DNA of 58,529 nucleotides from Kangiellaceae bacterium (lineage in GTDB: Bacteria > Pseudomonadota > Gammaproteobacteria > Enterobacterales > Kangiellaceae). The DNA lies in the NCBI GenBank assembly GCA_026196875.1, contig JAPHTP010000081.1, positions 1-58,529 on the forward strand. Reading direction: 5' to 3'. A program made the position numbers and the translations under genes. Every line of letters begins with the position of its first letter. The stretch's first letter is position 1. The notes below the pieces were generated by a model. It worked only from the letters and a program-made list of their open reading frames with translations, was not told the DNA's origin and did not search any database. This document shows positions 18,854 to 27,315 of the stretch, one piece after another.

Positions 18854-19930
18854 TTAGTTAGATTGTTTGCCAGAGATGAGCGAGTCATTATTATTTTTTA
18901 TTTGTACTGCTTGTCCAGGTTGTAATCTTTCGGCACCCCGGATCACAATCTGATCGCCCGGTTGCACATTACCAATAATTTCAACCAGTTCTCCAGCACC
19001 GATTCCTACAGTCACCTGGACCTGCACCGCTTTGTTTTCGCTATCTATTTTAAAAATACTTGTTCCTTCACGTCTAAGCACTAACGCATCTCGCGGCACA
19101 GCTAACACCTCTTTGGTATCACCATTGGCCACCGCAGCTTTAATGCTAAGACCCACCGGCCAATCAACATCTGACATATCTAACCGAACTTCCATTAAGT
19201 GCGAACGACTGTCAGCAACGGGAACAACTGCTTTAATAGGCACCATTTCATTACCCAAAGCCGATTCAGCAGCAAGCTTTTTGGCTTGAGTTAAAAAGCG
19301 ATAAGCCGTTAGAGGGGCGAAGATAGAAGCTTCTAAATTTTTGGTTTCCACCAAACGAATAATTGCACTGCCACTATTAACATACTCGCCTTGATTACTA
19401 ATTCTCGCGGCAACAATGCCATCAAAAGGCGCTTTTAGTTTGGTGTAAGATAGGTTCTGTTGCGTTTGAGCTAGCCGTGCCTGTGCAACAGCAAGATCAC
19501 CTTTAGCTACATCGCGTAAAGAAATGGTTTCATCCAAGTCTGTAATTGCAGAAAGATTGCGTTTTGCCAGGGTCGATTTTCGTTTAACTTCCGATTCCAG
19601 ATAATCGAGGCGCGATTGCGCATTTTGGACACTAGCTACATCCTCTCTTTGTTGAATTTGTAAACTGGTATCATCGATCTGGGCGATGATATCTCCTGCT
19701 CGAACTTGAGCACCTAACTCGGAAAGGCTAATCAATCTTCCTGAAACTTCTGCCGCGATTTGCGAATTATTACGGCTGACGATTGTTCCTGAAACCCAGG
19801 CGACAGGCGCTAAGGACTTAAATTCGGCTTTAACGACATTGACACTCGGCGCTGGAAAGCCTTGTCCATAGGTTGCCGAGCTAGAGAAAAAGAATGAAGT
19901 AATAACTACCGCTTTTGTCAGCAATTTCAT
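18854..19930 (-). CDS. RND efflux membrane-fusion (periplasmic adaptor) protein
   Basis: A 358-residue adaptor of the AcrA/MexA type. A signal peptide (hydrophobic residues about 7-22, ending TYGQG) is not of the lipobox kind. A barrel-sandwich (lipoyl-like) domain starts around residue 55 (AEVSGRLISLSELGAQVRAGD), interrupted by an alpha-hairpin (about 88-150), and is completed by LKAPFDGIVAARISNQGEYV. Beta-barrel and membrane-proximal domains follow, ending PGDQIVIRGAERLQPGQAV. It joins the permease encoded 21 bases downstream to an outer-membrane channel. First gene of a two-gene operon; no regulator is adjacent. Confidence 0.92.
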   Translation of the reverse strand: MKLLTKAVVITSFFFSSSATYGQGFPAPSVNVVKAEFKSLAPVAWVSGTIVSRNNSQIAAEVSGRLISLSELGAQVRAGDIIAQIDDTSLQIQQREDVASVQNAQSRLDYLESEVKRKSTLAKRNLSAITDLDETISLRDVAKGDLAVAQARLAQTQQNLSYTKLKAPFDGIVAARISNQGEYVNSGSAIIRLVETKNLEASIFAPLTAYRFLTQAKKLAAESALGNEMVPIKAVVPVADSRSHLMEVRLDMSDVDWPVGLSIKAAVANGDTKEVLAVPRDALVLRREGTSIFKIDSENKAVQVQVTVGIGAGELVEIIGNVQPGDQIVIRGAERLQPGQAVQIKNNNDSLISGKQSN

Positions 19931-20262
19931 TGATGCTTAGATCCGTATGTTTATTTCTATAGTTCTTCGTATTACCGGTCATACCCGTTGAAGCAAGAAC
20001 TCACAGCTAAAGAGCGAAGATATATGTACAACTCTTTACTCTTTTAAAGTTGATCCCCACTTTCGCGAAGATGACATGAATATTCTACTAATCAATTGTA
20101 GTCGCTATAAACTCAAAATATTATATTAATTGAGTCTAACCACGCGAAAAATAAAAGGTTTTTAGATGGCCTATTTTCACACAACTAAAAGTGGATCTTA
20201 AACGAGAAAGGTAGGAATTTGTTACAAAAGATGAATTATTATTTTGACACGACCATGTAAAG
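19931..20262. other. Intergenic region upstream of the RND operon
   Basis: No gene detected. It holds the upstream region of the RND operon, a dispersed-repeat-like element (20052-20077) and AT-rich sequence after the last gene of the ECF cluster. Confidence 0.5.
20052..20077. repeat. Dispersed-repeat-like element, copy 2
   Basis: GATCCCCACTTTCGCGAAG followed by ATGACAT, with an internal TTCGCGAA palindrome. The ends match copy 1 (15648-15676) in inverse orientation, so the RND operon is bracketed by the two elements. Confidence 0.4.
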
Positions 20263-20649
20263 CTAATAGACCAGGCTGATGTAAACAAGAAACCCGCCAA
20301 ATCCTAGAGATAGAACCCCCAAAGGTCGAAACCACTTATTAAATGATTTTGCGGACCAAACAGCAAAAGCCTTATGACGCTTTGGTGCCATAATCAATAG
20401 AAATGCTGAAACAAAAAATAGTAAGTAACTCATGGTCAAAATCAAATTCGGAAACGGCGAATATTGCGCTGCTAAGAAAAACAAAACAGCAAAAGTTAAG
20501 CGACTTACTACTTCAAACCAATGAAACCAGGACTTAAGGCTGAATCTGACGATTACTTCACCCCAATAGGTTGGATTGGCAATCATAATGAGGCTAAAAA
20601 ACATCATTAGCGAGCCAAAAATAACAACTGAGAATTCAATGATTTCCAT
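20263..20649 (-). CDS. Four-helix membrane protein in ECF sigma cluster, unknown
   Basis: A 128-residue protein, almost entirely hydrophobic, with about four predicted membrane helices (residues about 5-24, 45-62, 68-87 and 107-126) joined by short basic loops (FSLKSW, then APKRHKAF). I do not recognise a named family. It lies 9 bases after the DUF6768 gene and is the last gene of a three-gene operon headed by an ECF sigma factor, so it may take part in the same regulatory or stress function. The role is unknown. Confidence 0.72.
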   Translation of the reverse strand: MEIIEFSVVIFGSLMMFFSLIMIANPTYWGEVIVRFSLKSWFHWFEVVSRLTFAVLFFLAAQYSPFPNLILTMSYLLFFVSAFLLIMAPKRHKAFAVWSAKSFNKWFRPLGVLSLGFGGFLVYISLVY

Positions 20650-20658
20650 AGCTTCGCC

Positions 20659-21027
20659 CTACTTCTTGTTTGCCAGTTTAGCGACCGCTATTTCTACTCT
20701 TTTTATTTCGCGCATTAATGAAGTACGATTCATTTCCATCCAAGCCCACTGCTTTAATGCGATTTGTGCCATCACCGCAATCACCATACAAAATCCCCAA
20801 AAGATATGCTCTTCACTCGCCGTTGCGGTAAAAAATTCATAACCACACCATAGCATTAGCCCGGTTACGACCAAGATGACAATATTGACAATCCACATCC
20901 ATATGCCCATTCCCCCTTTGAACGAAGCAATCATCATGTCGTAAATACCTTGTTTATCATTCAAGATTTCATCTATTGCTTTAGCTTCACTTTCTAATTC
21001 GTCTTTAATTCGTTTATCTAAGTTCAT
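20659..21027 (-). CDS. DUF6768-like membrane protein
   Basis: A 122-residue protein with a soluble N-terminus rich in acidic residues (about 1-37), two membrane helices (about 42-65 and 74-92) and a basic C-terminal helix (MNRTSLMREIKRVEIAVAKL). This architecture, especially the WAWMEMNRTSLMREIKR segment, matches my memory of the DUF6768 family, which occurs beside ECF sigma factor genes. It is separated from the sigma factor gene by about 60 bases. The position suggests a modulator of the sigma factor, but there is no recognisable zinc-binding anti-sigma motif (HxxxCxxC). Family assignment is from memory and not verified. Confidence 0.7.
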   Translation of the reverse strand: MNLDKRIKDELESEAKAIDEILNDKQGIYDMMIASFKGGMGIWMWIVNIVILVVTGLMLWCGYEFFTATASEEHIFWGFCMVIAVMAQIALKQWAWMEMNRTSLMREIKRVEIAVAKLANKK

Positions 21028-21086
21028 CTTATTAACCTCACGTAATAGTTTCCTTGCTCGACGCCTTTACTGCCTATTTGCAAATT

Positions 21087-21623
21087 TCACAACGCAAACT
21101 TCTGTTTAAGTAATTGCCTCGCGCGATTCAGTCTGGACTTCACTGTGCCACTGGGAATGTTTAGCACCGATGCAATCTCGGTTATTTTTAACTCATCCAT
21201 ATAAAACAAGTGGATCATTTGCTTTTCGAGAGCAGGCATCCTTTCAATCGCGGCGCTCAATTCTTCACTTTGCTCGATAGCAGCTTCAATCGCACTAGAA
21301 TCGGACACGGAATGCTCTAATTCATCAAACATTTCATACAATTTCTGCTTTGAAGAGAACTGGCGCATCAGATCTAGACATCGCCAGCGAACAACGCGAT
21401 ATATCCAACTTCGAAAAGTCCTCGGGTCCTCAATCTTTCGGATACTGCGCGCCGTTTTAAACCATGCTTCTTGCAAGGCATCTTGAGCCATCTCAGCGTC
21501 ACCGCACAATTTATAGGCAAAGCGACTTAATGACTGTTGATAGCGCGAATATAAAAGCTGAAATGCTTTTTGATTACCACTCTGTGCAGCTATGACCAAT
21601 AGGTCTTCTTCAGCTTGATGCAT
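21087..21623 (-). CDS. ECF (extracytoplasmic function) sigma factor
   Basis: A 178-residue sigma-70 family protein with only regions 2 and 4. Region 2 (about 10-90) contains the core-binding/-10 recognition segment DALQEAWFKTARSI and the promoter-melting stretch RSWIYRVVRWRCLDLMR. Region 4 (about 120-175) is a helix-turn-helix with ITEIASVLNIPSGTVKSRLNRARQLLKQKF. It heads an operon with a DUF6768-like and a four-helix membrane protein, either of which might control it. No classical anti-sigma gene is adjacent. Target promoters are unknown. Confidence 0.92.
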   Translation of the reverse strand: MHQAEEDLLVIAAQSGNQKAFQLLYSRYQQSLSRFAYKLCGDAEMAQDALQEAWFKTARSIRKIEDPRTFRSWIYRVVRWRCLDLMRQFSSKQKLYEMFDELEHSVSDSSAIEAAIEQSEELSAAIERMPALEKQMIHLFYMDELKITEIASVLNIPSGTVKSRLNRARQLLKQKFAL

Positions 21624-21777
21624 TCTTTATTCTCTTGTTTACTTATTGAAGAGACGTAGGAGAGTTCGAAGAGGTTCATTTATTATAGGATTATTGTCGA
21701 CTATTAGTAATCATAGCCAAATGCTAGCTTACACTCCTTTTAATGAGTGACGAAGCGTTTACGTGTGGGCAGAATTA

Positions 21778-21799
21778 CCCTCCTATGATAAAAGGAGGG
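21778..21799 (-). terminator. Possible hairpin downstream of polA
   Basis: Perfect 7-bp inverted repeat CCCTCCT / AGGAGGG with an 8-base loop, about 80 bases past the polA stop. The sequence after it on the minus strand (TAATTC) is not T-rich, so a terminator role is uncertain. Confidence 0.35.
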
Positions 21800-21875
21800 C
21801 TGCGAAAAAGGACTTTAGAATTACTCTTAAAATTGCGTTTCGATGGATATTTGATTAACTTGCTTATTAGTAGAA

Positions 21876-24689
21876 CTAATGCGCCTGCTCCCAATTTTCG
21901 CCGACACCGACATCAACTATCAAGGGAACGCTCAATTCCACCGCATTTGCCATCAACTCATTAATTTTAGCCGAGTATTCGTCTAATTTATCTTCGGCAA
22001 CTTCAAAGACTAATTCATCATGCACCTGCATGGTCATAAAGCAGTCGGGGGTTTCGCTATCTATCCACTTTTGAATTTCCAACATGGCAATTTTGATAAT
22101 ATCAGCCGCACTACCTTGCATTGGCGCATTTATCGCAGTTCTTTCAGCTGCCTGGCGCAGCATACCGTTTGAAGCATTAATTTGCGGAAGATACAAGCGC
22201 CGGCCAAATAATGTTTCAACATAGCCGAGTTCTTTGGCCTTTTGCTTGGTCGACTCCATGTAATCACTCACGCCCGGATACCTGGCAAAATAGGTATCAA
22301 TATAATGACCTGCTTCGTCATTGGTAATACTTAGCTGCTTAGCCAGGCCAAATCGAGACATACCATAAATTAAACCGAAGTTAACCGCTTTGGCATGCCG
22401 TCTTTGTTCTGCATTAACGGAATCAACATTCACCCCAAAAACTTCCGCAGCGGTCGCTTTATGAATGTCCAAATTGTCCGAAAAAGCTTGCAGTAAGTTT
22501 TGATCCTGAGACAAGTGCGCCATGATCCTCAATTCAATTTGCGAGTAGTCAGCGGCGACAACTTTGTATCCTTTGGGTGCAATGAAGGCTTCTCGAATAC
22601 TACGACCTTCCTCAGTTTTCACCGGAATATTTTGTAGATTTGGATCATTGGATGAAAGTCTACCTGTAGCCGCCACCGCTTGATTGTAAGAAGTATGCAC
22701 GCGACCGGTTCTTGGCTGTACCATCAAAGGCAGTTTGTCAGAGTAAGTCGATTTCAACTTAGTTAATCCGCGGTATTCCATGATTACTTTTGGAAGCGGA
22801 TAGTCGAGCGCCAACTGCACTAATACTTCTTCAGCAGTCGAAGGCTGTTTCTTCGGAGTTTTCTTTAATACCGGAAGACCGAGCTTTTCGAATAATATTT
22901 CTTGTAGCTGTTTAGGTGATCCCAAGTTGAATGGCTGGCCGGCTAACTCGTGAGCCTTTGCTTCAAGCTCAACAATACGCTTGCCAAACTCGTTACTTTT
23001 TTGTTTTAAGAAATCACCATCAATTAAAACGCCGCGATACTCCATACTAGAAAGTACGTTAACTAAAGGGATTTCGATTTCTTTAAAGATATTTTTAGGT
23101 CCCTCGTCTTTTTCTAACTCAGGCCAAATCGATTGATGAAGTTGCAATGTAACATCAGCATCCTCTGCGGCATATTTACTAGCAATGTCCAAGTCGATTT
23201 GATCAAAGGTAACTTGTTTTTTACCTTTGCCTGCAATGTCTTCGTAATGAATACATTCATGCGCTAAATACTTCTGCGCTAAAGTATCCATATCGTGCCG
23301 GTTAGCTACGCTATTGAGACAGTAGGACTCAAGCATGGTGTCAAACTCGACCCCCTTCAACTCGATTCCAACTCCGGCCAATATACTCTGATCATACTTT
23401 ATATTTTGACCTATTTTTTTTATTTCCGGGTTTTCTAGAATCGATTTCAATTTCTCTATGACTAGCTCCAAATTCAATTGTTCTGGCGCACCAGGATAAC
23501 TATGGCAAATAGGTAGATAGGCAGCTTCTCCAGGTGCAACCGCAAACGAAATTCCAACTAAGTCTGCAGCGATAATACTCAAGCTAGTGGTTTCTGTATC
23601 CACGGCAAAAATTTCGCATTTTGATAATTTATCAACCCACTGTTCTAGATGTGACTCGGTCAAGATAGTTTCATACTTGGAGCCATCGATCGAACTAGCT
23701 GGCTTAGATTCTTCAGCTGTCTTTTCAGAGCTCGTTTCTTTATCTGGCAAAACTGATTTACCATTTTGCACCTCTTTAAGCCAAGTTCTGAATTGAAACT
23801 CGGAAAACAACTCTTCCAATTTTGAGTTATTTGTTTCATTTAAATGCAGATCTTCAAGACAAAAATCTAACTCAACATCAAGCTTAATAGTCGCAAGCTC
23901 GTAAGACATTTTTGCGTCATCTTGATGAGGAATGAGTTTCTTTTCCGCAAGTGTTTTAGCCCCACGAAATTCTAACGTCTTAACTCTATCGAGGTTATTG
24001 TATATTTCTTCGATGCTACCTATCCCATTAAGTAACGCGAGCGCTGTTTTCTGCCCGACGCCGGCAACTCCGGGAATGTTATCAACGCTGTCTCCCATTA
24101 GCGCGAGAAAATCAATGATTAACGAAGGCGGTATTCCAAACTTCAGTTTTACACCCTCCTCATCTAAATATTCATCCTTCATTGTGTTCATCAAAGTAAC
24201 ATGCTCATTAACGAGTTGAGCCATGTCTTTATCACCGGTGGATATGATAGTTTCTCGCCCACATTCCGTTGCCATTCTTGCTAATGTGCCGATCACATCG
24301 TCCGCTTCGACACCTTTAATAGAGATTAACGGCAAGCCCATTGCTGTAATGATTTCGTGTAGCGGCGCAATTTGGCAGCGTAAGTCATCCGGCATAGGAA
24401 GCCGGTTAGCCTTATATTCAGGGTACATATCGTTGCGAAATGTTTTACCTTTAGCATCAAAAACAACGGCAATTTGATGGGGCGCATATTGCTTAAATAA
24501 GCTCTTAAGCATGTTAACTACACCATAAATCGCACCACTTGGTTTGCCATCTGAAGTAGCCATATAACGGCCGAGCTTTTCGTTGTTTAAAGTATGGTAT
24601 GCCCTAAATAAATAAGAGGAGCCATCGACTAGGATTAATGGCGCCGACTTATCGTTAGTAGAAGTAGTTTGCTCGCTATTATTGTTCAT
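21876..24689 (-). CDS. polA: DNA polymerase I
   Basis: A 937-residue full-length PolA that fills gaps, removes RNA primers and acts in repair. The 5'-3' exonuclease domain is at about 15-300 (ILVDGSSYLFRAYH at its start, VEADDVIGTLA, then GDKDMAQLV). The 3'-5' proofreading domain is at about 350-545 and retains its acidic motifs (VDTETTS, then GQNIKYDQS and YAAEDAD), so proofreading should be active. The polymerase domain is at about 560-937, with motif A (VAADYSQIELRIMAH), motif B (RRHAKAVNFGLIYGMS) and motif C (MQVHDELVFE). It is transcribed away from the DnaA-box-rich intergenic region upstream. It appears monocistronic. Confidence 0.97.
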   Translation of the reverse strand: MNNNSEQTTSTNDKSAPLILVDGSSYLFRAYHTLNNEKLGRYMATSDGKPSGAIYGVVNMLKSLFKQYAPHQIAVVFDAKGKTFRNDMYPEYKANRLPMPDDLRCQIAPLHEIITAMGLPLISIKGVEADDVIGTLARMATECGRETIISTGDKDMAQLVNEHVTLMNTMKDEYLDEEGVKLKFGIPPSLIIDFLALMGDSVDNIPGVAGVGQKTALALLNGIGSIEEIYNNLDRVKTLEFRGAKTLAEKKLIPHQDDAKMSYELATIKLDVELDFCLEDLHLNETNNSKLEELFSEFQFRTWLKEVQNGKSVLPDKETSSEKTAEESKPASSIDGSKYETILTESHLEQWVDKLSKCEIFAVDTETTSLSIIAADLVGISFAVAPGEAAYLPICHSYPGAPEQLNLELVIEKLKSILENPEIKKIGQNIKYDQSILAGVGIELKGVEFDTMLESYCLNSVANRHDMDTLAQKYLAHECIHYEDIAGKGKKQVTFDQIDLDIASKYAAEDADVTLQLHQSIWPELEKDEGPKNIFKEIEIPLVNVLSSMEYRGVLIDGDFLKQKSNEFGKRIVELEAKAHELAGQPFNLGSPKQLQEILFEKLGLPVLKKTPKKQPSTAEEVLVQLALDYPLPKVIMEYRGLTKLKSTYSDKLPLMVQPRTGRVHTSYNQAVAATGRLSSNDPNLQNIPVKTEEGRSIREAFIAPKGYKVVAADYSQIELRIMAHLSQDQNLLQAFSDNLDIHKATAAEVFGVNVDSVNAEQRRHAKAVNFGLIYGMSRFGLAKQLSITNDEAGHYIDTYFARYPGVSDYMESTKQKAKELGYVETLFGRRLYLPQINASNGMLRQAAERTAINAPMQGSAADIIKIAMLEIQKWIDSETPDCFMTMQVHDELVFEVAEDKLDEYSAKINELMANAVELSVPLIVDVGVGENWEQAH

Positions 24690-25242
24690 AGAATCCTTAG
24701 CTTATTTTTTTGATGATGAACGATTTCGATCTGGTTTAGTTAGTTCTACTTGTATTCGTTTACTCGAAAGACCAGATTTACAATTGACCTGATTCCAGCC
24801 AATGGTTAAGGTATCGCGGGTATAATAGGGGAACCATTCTAACTCAGTTCAATTCTGCTGCCGACCATAATCTTAGTTAAAAAAAAGAATAACGCAGCCA
24901 CGGATTGAGCTTATCAGAATCGAACGAAATTAGGTTTCACTGATGTTTCAAGTTAATAAACTTTCTAACTATTTAAGTTAACTTATTAAAAAATAAGGAT
25001 TATTTTTTATTTCAATATTTCTGTGGATAACTTCGTGAATAAAACTGAATTGTTGCACTGAATAAGTGACTCAAAATTGCTAAAAGAGATTATCACGAAT
25101 TTATGAATAATCTTTATTATCAATAAGTTAGCGGCATTATTTTTTATAATGTAATAGTATAAGGAAACTGTGGATAAGTGAGGTTGAAGTGTGAATAACC
25201 GCTTGTTCGAATTTTTCTACACAACCCAAAATTAGATACTCT
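24690..25242. other. Long AT-rich intergenic region between divergent polA and dctQ
   Basis: 553 bases without a gene. The polA-proximal half contains an inverted repeat ATCTGGT/ACCAGAT around 24730-24780. The middle is strongly AT-rich (24941-25020). The dctQ-proximal half holds the DnaA-box cluster described separately and must also contain the dctQ promoter. Confidence 0.7.
24941..25200. promoter_or_regulatory. DnaA-box cluster next to an AT-rich stretch; candidate replication origin or DnaA-controlled region
   Basis: Two perfect consensus DnaA boxes TGTGGATAA (reverse complement of TTATCCACA) at 25022-25030 and 25169-25177, a third matching TTATNCACA at 25190-25198 (TGTGAATAA), and a one-mismatch box CGTGAATAA at 25034-25042, all in the same orientation. 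I found no other perfect TTATCCACA in the window. Immediately to the left lies an extremely AT-rich run (24941-25020), so the order AT-rich unwinding-like region then first box (CTGTGGATAAC) copies the left side of E. coli oriC. GATC sites are scarce. An origin is possible, but DnaA titration or transcriptional control of polA/dctQ would look the same. Confidence 0.4.
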
Positions 25243-25767
25243 ATGCGAAAACTAGGATCAATTTTTTCCGCTATCTCAGTAATATCGGGGCGTACGGTCA
25301 GTTGGCTGACTATTGGTATGGTTACTATTCTAGCGTTTAATGTATTGTCGAGCTGGTTGTTCAAATCAAGCTCAATCCTATTAAGTGAATCCATCACCTG
25401 GATGCACAGTGCTAACTTCCTCCTCGCCGCCGCATACACCTTAAATCGAAACGAACACGTTCGAGTCGATATTTTTTATTCCAAGATGTCGAGTAAAGGT
25501 AAAGCCATTGTTGATTTGATAGGTACATTAACCTTACTCATTCCAGTGAGTGTGTTTATAGCTTGGGCAAGCTGGTCGTATGTGGGTTTAAGTTGGCGTA
25601 TTGGTGAAAAATCAGCCGAAGCCGGCGGAATGCCTGCGACTTACCTGTTAAAGAGCTTACTAATCATAATGCCCTTACTGCTTATTATCGAAGCTATCAA
25701 CCAACTAATCGTTCATAGTAAAAAACTAAAAACCGATCCCACCCAGCAATCGAGAGGAGACCAATAA
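25243..25767 (+). CDS. dctQ: TRAP transporter small membrane subunit (DctQ type)
   Basis: A 174-residue protein with four predicted membrane helices (about 17-38, 50-67, 92-112 and 134-156), the standard size and topology of the small TRAP integral-membrane component. It carries the usual acidic-basic pattern LNRNEHVRVDIFYSKM between helices 2 and 3. It pairs with the large subunit, whose ATG overlaps this gene's stop codon by one base (TAATG), a sign of translational coupling. Together with DctP it makes a Na+- or H+-driven organic-acid importer. The binding protein gene lies 2.8 kb away on the other strand. Confidence 0.88.
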   Translation: MRKLGSIFSAISVISGRTVSWLTIGMVTILAFNVLSSWLFKSSSILLSESITWMHSANFLLAAAYTLNRNEHVRVDIFYSKMSSKGKAIVDLIGTLTLLIPVSVFIAWASWSYVGLSWRIGEKSAEAGGMPATYLLKSLLIIMPLLLIIEAINQLIVHSKKLKTDPTQQSRGDQ

Positions 25768-27134
25768 TGGAAATCCTCGCGTTATTAATGTTCGTAGCGG
25801 TATGTGCAGTGCTATTAATGGGTTATCCGGTTGCCTTTTCTTTAGCAGGCACAGCGCTAGTTTTTGGCTTTATCGGTGTTGCTACCGGGGATATTCCCGC
25901 AGCACTATTGAAATCAGCCTTCAGTCGTTTATACGGCATCATGCAGAATCCAACATTAATTGCTGTTCCCTTATTTGTATTTATGGGCGTTATGCTGGAA
26001 AAAGCGAAAATTGCGGATAAGCTGTTGACCGGAATGGCCGGGCTTTTTGCCGGAGCCCCTGGCGGACTAGCTATTTCCGTTGTGATAGTCGGCGCTTTAC
26101 TTGCTGCCAGCACTGGAATCGTAGGAGCCACAGTGGTAACTATGGGTCTGCTATCTTTACCTGTCATGCTGAAAAATGGTTATTCGACGCCTCTCTCTAC
26201 CGGGGTAATTTGTGCATCAGGCACCTTAGGGCAAATTATTCCACCTTCAATAGTATTAGTTTTGTTAGGCGACGTTATAGCCAGTGCTAACCGAGATGCA
26301 GGCATCGGCGCGGAGCCAGTTTCAGTTGGAGATCTCTTTGCCGGAGCAATGGTACCGGGAGTTATTCTCGTACTGCTTTACATTATCTATATTTTCGCTT
26401 TTGCCAAAATCAAACCAGAGCAAGCCCCGGCAATTCATTTAACTCCCGATGATTCCGAGCAAAAAAGCGCTCAGAAGAAATTTGACTGGGGTTCTTTATT
26501 TTTACCTCTCTTTTTGATCCTGTTGGTTCTCGGTTCGATTCTAGGTGGAGTCGCCACGCCGAGTGAAGCGGCTGCGCTTGGCGCTTTAGGCGCGACTTGC
26601 TTAGCAATTTATTATAGAGAGTTTTCGATCGACCGGCTTAAAGAAGTTGCTCGCGCCACCACCAAAACTTCCAGCATGGTATTTATGATCTTAATCGGCG
26701 CTTCTATTTTTTCTTTGGTATTCCGTGCGTTTGGAGGTGACGACGCAATTCGAGACGTGTTGAGTAGTTTACCGGGCGGTGTAGTTGGTGCAATGATCGT
26801 CGTTATGTTGGCGATGTTCTTACTTGGCTTTATCCTCGACTTCATTGAGATCGTTTTTGTCATCGTGCCTTTGACGGCGCCGGCACTTTTGGCCATGGGC
26901 GTCGACCCAATTTGGCTGGGTATTATGATCGCGGTGAACTTACAAACTTCATTCTTAACCCCTCCGTTTGGCTTTGCACTTTTCTATTTACGAGGCGTAA
27001 CACCTGATGAAGTTAAAACAAAAGAAATCTATAAAGGGGTCCTTCCATTTATCATCATTCAGATGTTAATGCTGGTATTAATGGCACTTTGGCCGAATAT
27101 TGTTACATGGCTCCCAGGGGTAATCTATAGCTGA
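25767..27134 (+). CDS. dctM: TRAP transporter large membrane subunit (DctM type)
   Basis: A 455-residue integral membrane protein with about 12 hydrophobic segments, the ion-coupled channel part of a TRAP transporter. Family features include the glycine-rich GYPVAFSLAGTALVFG near the N-terminus, GTLGQIIPPSIVLVLLGD (about 152-170) and LQTSFLTPPFGFALFYLRG near the C-terminus (about 393-411). An internal cytoplasmic/loop insert at about 225-245 is charged. The LQTSFLTPPFG form and the kind of DctP encoded nearby place it in the TakP-like (alpha-keto acid) branch. It ends ahead of a terminator-like inverted repeat. Confidence 0.9.
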   Translation: MEILALLMFVAVCAVLLMGYPVAFSLAGTALVFGFIGVATGDIPAALLKSAFSRLYGIMQNPTLIAVPLFVFMGVMLEKAKIADKLLTGMAGLFAGAPGGLAISVVIVGALLAASTGIVGATVVTMGLLSLPVMLKNGYSTPLSTGVICASGTLGQIIPPSIVLVLLGDVIASANRDAGIGAEPVSVGDLFAGAMVPGVILVLLYIIYIFAFAKIKPEQAPAIHLTPDDSEQKSAQKKFDWGSLFLPLFLILLVLGSILGGVATPSEAAALGALGATCLAIYYREFSIDRLKEVARATTKTSSMVFMILIGASIFSLVFRAFGGDDAIRDVLSSLPGGVVGAMIVVMLAMFLLGFILDFIEIVFVIVPLTAPALLAMGVDPIWLGIMIAVNLQTSFLTPPFGFALFYLRGVTPDEVKTKEIYKGVLPFIIIQMLMLVLMALWPNIVTWLPGVIYS

Positions 27135-27188
27135 GATATATAGCAAGAATAACTTGGTTGTCTTTTGATCTTACCTATACTTAAAGTT

Positions 27189-27230
27189 AACGCCCACTCT
27201 GCTTATTCACTCGGTTAATTGGGCGTTTTA
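27189..27230 (+). terminator. Probable terminator of dctQM
   Basis: Perfect 8-bp inverted repeat AACGCCCA / TGGGCGTT separated by 23 bases and followed by a short T-rich tail (TTA). The loop is long, so this is moderately supported. Confidence 0.5.
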
Positions 27231-27315
27231 GCGCTAGTTTTAAAATCGAGCGAATAAACGATTTTATGGTTAACGCAATTTATTGAACACTCTAAAAATC
27301 GGGCAACTTAAGATC

